From assembly GCA_036741795.1 (NCBI GenBank), contig DAINRO010000052.1:1-18246 (forward strand): a stretch of DNA of 18,246 nt. Direction: 5' to 3'. This stretch comes from DATKKM01 sp036741795 (GTDB taxonomy: Bacteria; Chloroflexota; Dehalococcoidia; SM23-28-2; RBG-16-64-32). Positions 12,915 through 18,246 of the stretch are shown one piece after another (within the stretch, counting starts at the first letter, position 1; each line of letters opens with the position of its first letter). Under the pieces are notes generated by a model. That model was not told the origin of the DNA. It did no database searches and saw only the letters and a list, made by a program, of their open reading frames with translations. The translations under genes and the position numbers were made by a program.

Positions 12915-12965
12915 TGGTGGCTAGCATATCTGGCCACCACGGGCTGGGTCACGCCGCGTCGGAGT
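12915..12965 (-). promoter_or_regulatory. Possible uppP promoter with an inverted repeat around the -10 box
   Basis: On the minus strand GTGACC, 18 bases, then TATGCT lie just upstream of uppP, with 15 bases from the -10 box to the ATG. A perfect 7-bp inverted repeat (TGGTGGC...GCCACCA, 12915-12939) encloses the -10 box, which suggests an operator. Both hexamers are imperfect. The 152-base divergent region between uppP and the zinc-ribbon gene otherwise holds only the promoter at 13002. Confidence 0.35.
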
Positions 12966-13001
12966 TGTGCCAGAGAGAGGCGACATGTAGAAGAATATTG
13001 C

Positions 13002-13030
13002 TTGTCATGCAGTTATCCACACTGTATATT
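13002..13030 (+). promoter_or_regulatory. Strong sigma-70-type promoter of the zinc-ribbon gene
   Basis: TTGTCA (13002-13007) and TATATT (13025-13030) are exactly 17 bases apart. Each differs from the consensus at one position. This is the best-matched promoter in the window. Confidence 0.65.
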
Positions 13031-13046
13031 TCTCGGAAAGATAGTA

Positions 13047-13054
13047 GGGGAGGG
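13047..13054 (+). promoter_or_regulatory. Ribosome binding site that fixes the GTG start at 13060
   Basis: GGGGAGGG ends 5 bases before GTG 13060. It supports the start of a gene that has no nearby ATG. Confidence 0.6.
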
Positions 13055-13059
13055 ATAAG

Positions 13060-13278
13060 GTGCCAGGAGAGACGGGATTCCCGAAGTGCCAGAAGTGCGA
13101 CCTGGGGGATTTGGTTCCACTTTCGGATTTCGGCAGCCAGGGAGCATCGATTCATTTCAAGGCGTGGGCGTGCACGAATCCGGACTGCGGCTTCAACATC
13201 AAGATCCGCAACGGCGATCTATACGTGGACGAACCGATCAGCAGCGGGGCGATGCACACACCCAGGATGCGCGCGTAA
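13060..13278 (+). CDS. Small zinc-ribbon protein, function unknown
   Basis: The 72-residue product has two cysteine pairs, CQKC (10-13) and CTNPDC (38-43), about 25 residues apart with a beta-rich middle. This is the layout of a four-cysteine zinc ribbon. The second pair has four residues between the cysteines instead of two, as also occurs in some zinc-ribbon families. I do not recognise a specific family and assign no role; options are nucleic-acid binding or a small redox or metal protein. The start is GTG with a good ribosome site. It has its own strong promoter and stands alone between uppP, which diverges from it, and the exporter genes 150 bases downstream. Expression is probably high. 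Confidence 0.72.
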   Translation: MPGETGFPKCQKCDLGDLVPLSDFGSQGASIHFKAWACTNPDCGFNIKIRNGDLYVDEPISSGAMHTPRMRA

Positions 13279-13302
13279 AGCGGCGCAAGCACTCACGAAA
13301 CA

Positions 13303-13335
13303 GCTACGGCCGATTTTCAGCGAATAAGGCGTAGC
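13303..13335 (+). terminator. Weak hairpin after the zinc-ribbon gene
   Basis: GCTACGGCC and GGCGTAGC can pair with one bulge around a loop that contains GATTTT. It lies 25 bases after the stop codon. No T-run follows, so a terminator role is only possible. The rest of 13279-13425 shows no gene; TAGACT at 13420-13425, 9 bases before ATG 13435, may be a -10 box. Confidence 0.25.
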
Positions 13336-13425
13336 CGGATATTCGCGCGATGCGTTCTACCTAGCGTAGTGTCAACACGCTCATCGTTACCTCTCATCGC
13401 ATCACCCTCTCAGCGCGGTTAGACT

Positions 13426-14277
13426 TTGTCACGTATGGCAAAGGCTCCGACTCTTCAGCGTCAGCCTCTGAGCGCGCCTGTACACCCTCTCGACTTCATC
13501 GGCTGCCTGATCAATTTCTGGAAGCGGCGCGACCTCCTGTGGCACATGACGATCCGCCACCTGCGTGGGCAGTACAAGCAGTCCGTGCTGGGGTACGCGT
13601 GGGCATTTCTCAATCCGCTAAGCATGCTCATCATCCTGAGCTTTGTCTTCTCGACGATCGTGAGGGTGCCGAGCGGCGACACGCCCTATCCCCTGTTCTT
13701 CTTCACGGGACTGATCCCGTGGCTCTTCTTTGCCAGTGCCCTTACCTCCGGGACTGACAGCGTGGTGAACGCTTCCAGCCTGGTAACCAAGGTCTACTTT
13801 CCGCGCGAAGTACTGCCGACGGCGGCAGTCTTGACGAAGATCGTGGACTTCTTATTCGGCCTGATCATCCTGGCTATGCTGATGGCTTACTACGGCGAAG
13901 CGCCGGGATTGACAGCGCTATGGTTCCCCTTGCTGTTCACGATCCAGGTCATTTTCACAATTGGGCTCACATTCCCCCTGGCGGCGCTGAACCTGTACTT
14001 CCACGATGTGCGCTTCCTGGTGGGTGTGGCGCTGACTCTCTGGTTTTATCTGACTCCCGTGGTATATCCAATCGACATCGTTCCGGATAAGTACCTCTGG
14101 CTGTTCGAGATCAACCCGCTATCGCTGTTCATAAACGCCTACCGGCGTGTGCTGCTGGAAGGCGAGGCGCCAGACTTCGAAAAAGTGCTGGCCGGGGCCG
14201 CGATCGCGCTGGTGACGTTCGTGGTGGGTTATTTCCTGTTCAAGCGAATGGAAAAGGGATTTGCAGACAGCATTTGA
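13426..14277 (+). CDS. ABC-2 type transporter permease for surface polysaccharide export
   Basis: This is the membrane subunit of a glycan exporter of the Wzm/TagG/RfbD kind, which moves lipid-linked polysaccharide or teichoic-acid-like polymers across the membrane. It has 283 residues with about six predicted helices. The cytoplasmic N-terminus (WKRRDLLWHMTIRHLRG) leads into YKQSVLGYAWAFLNPL (50-65), the conserved segment of the family. Near the C-terminus lies INPLSLFINAYRRVLLEG, also typical. The frame opens with TTG 13426; ATG 13435 is three codons later and is preceded at 9 bases by a possible -10 box, so it may be the real start on a leaderless mRNA. The ATPase gene overlaps the end by 17 bases, a sign of tight coupling. 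Confidence 0.92.
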   Translation: MSRMAKAPTLQRQPLSAPVHPLDFIGCLINFWKRRDLLWHMTIRHLRGQYKQSVLGYAWAFLNPLSMLIILSFVFSTIVRVPSGDTPYPLFFFTGLIPWLFFASALTSGTDSVVNASSLVTKVYFPREVLPTAAVLTKIVDFLFGLIILAMLMAYYGEAPGLTALWFPLLFTIQVIFTIGLTFPLAALNLYFHDVRFLVGVALTLWFYLTPVVYPIDIVPDKYLWLFEINPLSLFINAYRRVLLEGEAPDFEKVLAGAAIALVTFVVGYFLFKRMEKGFADSI

Positions 14278-15034
14278 GGCGCCGGCCGGCGCGCCCGAGA
14301 TCGAGTTCCGGAACGTCACGAAGAGCTTCACGCTGACAGAAGGGCGTACCTTGAGGGAGTTCTTTCAAGGGGTTCTACGCGGAAAGGCCTTCGGAGAAGA
14401 ATTTCATGCGCTCCGTGATGTCTCGTTCTCGATCGACCGAGGAGAAACGGTTGGTATCGTGGGGAGGAACGGGAGCGGGAAAAGCACCGCGCTGAAGCTG
14501 ATAGCCGGAGTGTCGGCTCCCACCAGCGGCACGGTGTTGATCTCCGGCCGCGTATCACCTCTGATCGAATTGGGTGCCGGGTTCCATCCCGACCTTACGG
14601 GGCGTGAAAACGTACACTTGAACGCCTCGATCCTGGGGATGAGCGCGGCAGAAACAGACGAGCAGTTCGACGCGATCGTGGAGTTCGCGGAGCTGGAGGA
14701 GTTCATTGACACGCCCGTGAAGCGCTATTCCTCTGGAATGTACATGCGCCTGGGGTTTGCAGTGGCAGTGCACAGTTCGCCGGACATCCTCCTCGTCGAT
14801 GAGGTGCTGGCCGTGGGCGACACGTTCTTCCAGGAGAAATGCATGGCGAAGATGCACGAGTTCCAAACCCAGGGCGTGACGATCGTCGTCGTCGCTCACA
14901 ACACGGCGACCATAACCGACTTCTGCGACCGAGCGATCTGGCTGGAGCACGGGCGCATGGAGGCGATAGGACCCTCGCGAGACGTGATGGAACAATACAC
15001 CCACATGCTTCCGCACCTTGTGGAGGTCGCCTAG
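14261..15034 (+). CDS. ABC transporter ATPase for surface polysaccharide export
   Basis: This is the ATPase partner of the preceding permease (Wzt/TagH type). The 257-residue protein shows Walker A GRNGSGKST (68-76), the signature YSSGM (156-160), Walker B ILLVDE (176-181) and His213 of the H-loop. AVGDTFFQEKC after Walker B is typical of polysaccharide exporters. It stops at the core and lacks the C-terminal carbohydrate-binding domain of some Wzt proteins, so export probably does not depend on recognition of a glycan end by this subunit. The start is TTG 14261, overlapping the permease stop; no ATG is available before the conserved region. The next gene follows after 15 bases. Confidence 0.93.
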   Translation: MQTAFEAPAGAPEIEFRNVTKSFTLTEGRTLREFFQGVLRGKAFGEEFHALRDVSFSIDRGETVGIVGRNGSGKSTALKLIAGVSAPTSGTVLISGRVSPLIELGAGFHPDLTGRENVHLNASILGMSAAETDEQFDAIVEFAELEEFIDTPVKRYSSGMYMRLGFAVAVHSSPDILLVDEVLAVGDTFFQEKCMAKMHEFQTQGVTIVVVAHNTATITDFCDRAIWLEHGRMEAIGPSRDVMEQYTHMLPHLVEVA

Positions 15035-15049
15035 CCCGCGGGCTCGCTC

Positions 15050-16126
15050 ATGCAGACCGAAAGCGGAACAGATGTGCCCGCGGAACCCCCCGTAGCCGAA
15101 TCGAAGCGACGGATTTACCGGACCATACTGCTCTACCTGCTGGCATTCGTTTTCCTAGCAATCGTTGTGTGGCGCTCTGAATTTTGGAATGCCGAGGATA
15201 CGCTGGATGACGTCTCGCCTACCGCGTTGGCAGGTGTGCTACTGATGTGCGCCTTACCGATAGTCCCCCTGGCTCTGAGGAGCCGAGAATTGCTGCGGGC
15301 CCTCGGGCACCGGATCTCGGCCGTCTCGCTGGCACCCGTTTCGTTCTACGGGAACACCGCCAGCTTTCTGACGCCTGCTTCGAGTGGTGAATTGTTGCGG
15401 CCAACTCTCCTCGAGCGGGCATTCAATGTTCCTTTACCCGAGGGAGCGGGGGTTGTCGTGTACGAGCGTCTCTCCTCGTTCTTTGTCTTCGTCCTGGCTG
15501 GGACAATGGCATTCACGTGGACGGGCGTGGTCCCAGTGCCTATGGCGGCGGTGCTCATACCGGTGTTTGCCCTGATGTCGGTGACTCCGCCGCTGCTCTT
15601 CAAAGCCTCGCACGAACAATTTCCGTTGGACAAACCAGCGCAACTGCTGCCCGGATGGTTTCGTCGGCGAATGGGGTCTGTTGAGCAGGCTGGTACTTCG
15701 GTGAAGCGGTTGCTCAAGTCGAACAGGCTCAGTTTTACGTTCGCGGCCACGAGCTGGGTTGTGTTCGTCCTCATGATTCTCCAGTTCTGGTTGCTCGTAG
15801 AGGGCCTGGGTGAGGAGATTACGCCAGCCGAGGCCGGAGTAGTCGTGGTCTTCGCAAACCTCGCGGGGGTGTTGTCGGCGTTGCCTCTGGGGCTCGGGGC
15901 AATGGACGTGACGATGATCGCTCTATTGCGGGCCTACGATGTGGATACGGATGCGGCACTGGGTGTCGTGGTGCTAACAAGGTGCCTGATCTACCTCCCC
16001 ACGGGAGTACTGGGGCTCCTGGCTTACTTGATCGCACTGCGGCAGCGGCCGCCCGGGGCTGCCCGAAACGGTGAACGCAAGGAAGTTCCCCCGGCGATGG
16101 CGCCGAACCCGGACGCCCGTGTATAG
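15050..16126 (+). CDS. Flippase-like / lysylphosphatidylglycerol-synthase-type membrane protein
   Basis: This 358-residue polytopic membrane protein matches the lysylphosphatidylglycerol synthetase transmembrane family (UPF0104, AglD-like). TPASSGELLRP (108-118) and PLGLGAMDVTMIALL (279-293) are its conserved segments. About eight hydrophobic helices are visible. It has no soluble aminoacyl-transferase domain, so MprF-type lipid lysylation is unlikely. Stand-alone members often lie in glycan or glycolipid clusters and are proposed to help move or modify polyprenyl-linked sugars; that function is not established. Its place between the exporter and two glycosyltransferases fits this. The tail after residue 331 is hydrophilic and is overlapped by the next gene. 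The ATG lies 15 bases after the ATPase stop. Confidence 0.85.
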   Translation: MQTESGTDVPAEPPVAESKRRIYRTILLYLLAFVFLAIVVWRSEFWNAEDTLDDVSPTALAGVLLMCALPIVPLALRSRELLRALGHRISAVSLAPVSFYGNTASFLTPASSGELLRPTLLERAFNVPLPEGAGVVVYERLSSFFVFVLAGTMAFTWTGVVPVPMAAVLIPVFALMSVTPPLLFKASHEQFPLDKPAQLLPGWFRRRMGSVEQAGTSVKRLLKSNRLSFTFAATSWVVFVLMILQFWLLVEGLGEEITPAEAGVVVVFANLAGVLSALPLGLGAMDVTMIALLRAYDVDTDAALGVVVLTRCLIYLPTGVLGLLAYLIALRQRPPGAARNGERKEVPPAMAPNPDARV

Positions 16127-17060
16127 GGAGCATTCGATCGCGGTGATCGTGCCCGCCTACAACGAGGGGCGACTCATCGAAGCGACCCTGCGCGACGTTC
16201 CTGACTTCGTGGACTCGGTCGTGGTGATTGACGACGCGAGCGTCGACGAGACCGTGGAGAAGGCGCGGAAGTTCGCGAACGGCGATGGGCGAGTGCTAGT
16301 GATGGTGCAAGAGCATAACCAGGGCAAAGGCGCGGCGGTCGTACGGGGATTCGAGCAAGTTGTTGCTGAGGGTCGGGATATCGCGGTGTTGATGGACGGC
16401 GACAATCAGATGCCGGCAGAGTACGTGACGTCGCTGCTTGATCCGATCATCGATGACGAGCTGGACGCGACGAAGGGAAACCGTTTCATCGCTGATCCAA
16501 AGGCGCTTTCGACGATGCCCCGCTACAGGATGATAGGGAATGTGCTGTTGACGATGATGACAAAGCTGGCCTCTGGTTACTGGAGCATCTTCGATTCGCA
16601 GAATGGCTACTGGGCGCTGCGGACGAAAACGGTGGAACGGCTAGAGCTATCGCGGTTGGCCAAGCGGTACGACCTGGAGAACAGTTTGCTTATCAACCTG
16701 AACATCATCGGCGGGAAATTGAGGGACGTTGCGATTCCCGCGAGGTACGGGCAGGAGGAATCGAAGATCCGCATCTGGAGGGTGACGCCAAGAATAGTCG
16801 CGACCCTGTTGGGCGGGATGAGCCAGCGCGTGTACTACCGCTACGTCCTGTTCAACTTTCACCCTGTAGCTCTGTTTTTGTTCGCCGGACTGCCGCTGCT
16901 GGCATGGGGGCTTGTATTCGGCCTTTTCGTGGCAATCACCTCTGCCGGAGAGGATGCCGCAACCACGGGGACCGTGATGCTGGCGGTGCTGCCGTTCCTC
17001 ATGGGCTTCCAGTTGCTCCTGGCAGCGCTCGTGCTCGACATCATGAGCGAACCAAAGTAG
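16071..17060 (+). CDS. Family 2 glycosyltransferase, DPM1-like, with two C-terminal helices
   Basis: This enzyme probably transfers a sugar from a nucleotide donor to a polyprenyl phosphate on the inner face of the membrane. The GT-A domain begins SIAVIVPAYNEG (22-33). IDDASVDET lies at 53-61, QGKGAAVVRGF at 84-94 and the metal-binding MDGDNQMP at 108-115. Two hydrophobic helices near the C-terminus (about 263-292 and 300-325) anchor it, as in several dolichol-phosphate-mannose-synthase relatives. The longest frame starts at GTG 16071 and overlaps the upstream gene by 56 bases. GTG 16119 would overlap it by 8 and start six codons before the GT-A domain proper; I cannot decide between them because neither has a clear ribosome site. 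The donor sugar cannot be read. Confidence 0.9.
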   Translation: MNARKFPRRWRRTRTPVYREHSIAVIVPAYNEGRLIEATLRDVPDFVDSVVVIDDASVDETVEKARKFANGDGRVLVMVQEHNQGKGAAVVRGFEQVVAEGRDIAVLMDGDNQMPAEYVTSLLDPIIDDELDATKGNRFIADPKALSTMPRYRMIGNVLLTMMTKLASGYWSIFDSQNGYWALRTKTVERLELSRLAKRYDLENSLLINLNIIGGKLRDVAIPARYGQEESKIRIWRVTPRIVATLLGGMSQRVYYRYVLFNFHPVALFLFAGLPLLAWGLVFGLFVAITSAGEDAATTGTVMLAVLPFLMGFQLLLAALVLDIMSEPK

Positions 17061-17064
17061 ATCT

Positions 17065-18075
17065 GTGGCGGCCAATCCCGGCTTGCGAGCGAGCGTTATA
17101 GTTCTCGGCTACAACGGGCTCCGGTACATGGACGATTGCCTCTCGTCTGCGTTCGACCAGGATCTGCCCGAGGACGAGTACGAGGTCGTATACGCGGACA
17201 ACGCATCCACTGACGGAGCGGCAGCCTACGTGAGAGATAATTTCCCCAGGGTGCGGATCGTGCAGTTCGATCGCAATTGGGGATTCGCAGCCGGGAACAA
17301 CCGTGCTGTCCTGAAGACGTCGGGCGAGTGGATCGTCTTTTTGAACCAGGACACGGTTTGCGCGCGATCCTGGCTGCGAGAGTTGCTGGCAGCGGTGGAG
17401 TCTTCGCCGGAAATTATGGCCGGCCATGCCAATGTCATTCACCCGTGGTATACGGACTTTAGTGGGCTTGCGTCGAGGGCGAAATCGGCGAACGCCTACA
17501 CGCCGGTCCTGGCGCGATGGGGCTACCTGCGCTACCGGAACCTCGGGGAGCTAGCGGTTCCGGTCGACGTTACGATCCTGTCCGGAGCAGCGCTTGCCCT
17601 CAGACGCTCTGCAATCCAGGACCTTACTTACGTGTTCGATGAAGATTTCTGGGCTTACGCAGAAGACTGGGACCTGGGGTTTCGCTTGCTGTCGCTTGGC
17701 CACCGGTGCGTACTGGCGCCGCGGGCCACGGTCTACCACCTGTATACGGCCAAGACCGGGCTGAAATGGGCGAACTGGATAGGAACCATGCGCAACCTGC
17801 GAAACCGCTACATCGCCTTCTACAAGGTGTCGACAGAAAGAGAGTTCGCTGCGCTGGGTGCGTTGCTCACGATGGGGTCGCCCTGGAACGCGTTCGAGTT
17901 TGGGCTGAAATTACACGAGAAAATATTCTTCGCGGCGGTGCTGGTGCCGACGACCGTTGTCGCGGCAGGTGCGGCGATGGTGGCCATTGGCAGGTTCTCT
18001 GGCAAGCGGAGGGAGATCCTGAGCCGGCGTTCGGGCGAAGCGCGCAGTATTCTTTCCCGTATCTGGCGCGGCTGA
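17065..18075 (+). CDS. Family 2 glycosyltransferase, rhamnosyltransferase-like
   Basis: The 336-residue enzyme has a GT-A fold starting SVIVLGYNGL (10-19). ADNASTDG lies at 44-51, and NWGFAAGNN (71-79) is typical of rhamnosyl/WbbL-type family 2 enzymes. The metal site is NQD (94-96) in place of the common DxD, which is also usual in that group. YAEDWDLGFRLLSLGHRC contains the ED-x-D catalytic-base motif. A hydrophobic helix near residues 289-312 may hold it at the membrane, and the last residues are basic. GTG 17065 follows the previous stop by 4 bases, so it belongs to the same transcript. It likely builds the glycan exported by the ABC pair; the sugar is not certain. Confidence 0.9.
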   Translation: MAANPGLRASVIVLGYNGLRYMDDCLSSAFDQDLPEDEYEVVYADNASTDGAAAYVRDNFPRVRIVQFDRNWGFAAGNNRAVLKTSGEWIVFLNQDTVCARSWLRELLAAVESSPEIMAGHANVIHPWYTDFSGLASRAKSANAYTPVLARWGYLRYRNLGELAVPVDVTILSGAALALRRSAIQDLTYVFDEDFWAYAEDWDLGFRLLSLGHRCVLAPRATVYHLYTAKTGLKWANWIGTMRNLRNRYIAFYKVSTEREFAALGALLTMGSPWNAFEFGLKLHEKIFFAAVLVPTTVVAAGAAMVAIGRFSGKRREILSRRSGEARSILSRIWRG

Positions 18076-18246
18076 TTTTCGGCATGGGCCGACCCCTGAA
18101 ATAACTCTCACCGACTTCTATCCCGGCAGGGTATAAACCGGCATTCGGCGCCTGTAACATAAGCCGGTCAAGCACGGTCTCTGGGTACGAATGAAGCTAA
18201 GTCCAGCCTCGGGAGTTGCCGGAGTCTGTGCGGAGGTAGGATTGTC
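18076..18246 (+). other. Region after the glycan cluster, probable lead-in to the next gene
   Basis: No complete gene is visible. A short hairpin TCGGC-atgg-GCCGA (18079-18092) follows the last stop, without a T-run. ACCGGC (18137-18142) and GCCGGT (18163-18168) form a second, looser inverted repeat. An ATG at 18191 opens a frame that stays open to the window edge. Separately, GGAGG at 18232-18236 lies 5 bases before a TTG at 18242, which may be the true start of the next gene. I cannot decide between them from so little sequence. Confidence 0.3.

Noticed and set aside
12389..13327. Plus-strand frame of 312 codons
   Set aside because: Antisense to uppP and then overlapping the zinc-ribbon gene in another frame. 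The composition is that of a GC-rich shadow frame.
15050..16126. MprF-type lysylphosphatidylglycerol synthase
   Set aside because: The membrane family matches, but the soluble aminoacyl-transferase domain required for lipid lysylation is absent.

Overview
This window is a GC-rich bacterial chromosome segment. GTG and TTG starts are common and several genes lack an obvious Shine-Dalgarno site. No rRNA, tRNA, CRISPR array, transposase or integrase is visible. The content suggests a free-living, respiring, monoderm-like bacterium. It holds a b6-type cytochrome bc complex with a cytochrome c-cupredoxin fusion, tandem desulforedoxins, LarB/LarC and an ABC-2 glycan exporter. I lean towards Chloroflexota (SAR202/Dehalococcoidia-like), but this is an inference from gene style and order, not a demonstrated assignment. 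A 100-N assembly gap at 10660-10759 shows that the contig was scaffolded.

Layout, left to right. 144-4278 (+) holds a berberine-bridge-like FAD oxidoreductase, a small acidic CxxC protein, a SAM methyltransferase and purH. 4345-8729 (+) is a respiratory operon. It starts with a promoter carrying a dyad and a 40-residue membrane peptide. Cytochrome b6-like protein, subunit IV-like protein, Rieske protein and a cytochrome c-cupredoxin fusion follow, and a lipoprotein cupredoxin closes it. 8743-9178 (+) is a self-contained unit of promoter, two tandem desulforedoxin-like genes and terminator. 9182-10019 (+) is an apparently leaderless HAD phosphatase gene. 10219-12907 (-) is uppP-larB-larC, read towards the HAD gene, with larC cut by the gap. 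13002-13278 (+) is a small zinc-ribbon gene with a strong promoter. 13426-18075 (+) is a surface-glycan cluster: ABC-2 permease, ATPase, flippase-like membrane protein and two family-2 glycosyltransferases. The last 170 bases appear to lead into a further gene.

How the genes work together. The bc cluster should oxidise a quinol, pass electrons through the Rieske centre to a membrane-anchored haem c, and then to copper sites. One copper site is fused to the cytochrome and a second sits on a lipoprotein. The cytochrome b has a cysteine exactly where cytochrome b6 attaches haem cn. UppP recycles the undecaprenyl carrier used for peptidoglycan and often for exported glycans, which fits the nearby exporter and glycosyltransferases. 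LarB and LarC make the nickel-pincer cofactor; their partners LarE and LarA are not in the window.

The most unusual structural signal is a family of degenerate tandem repeats with an exact 7-base period. They occur upstream of the first gene, twice inside purH in frame, just after purH, and more weakly near 9120 and 10079. They look like a dispersed heptamer repeat that tolerates insertion into protein loops.
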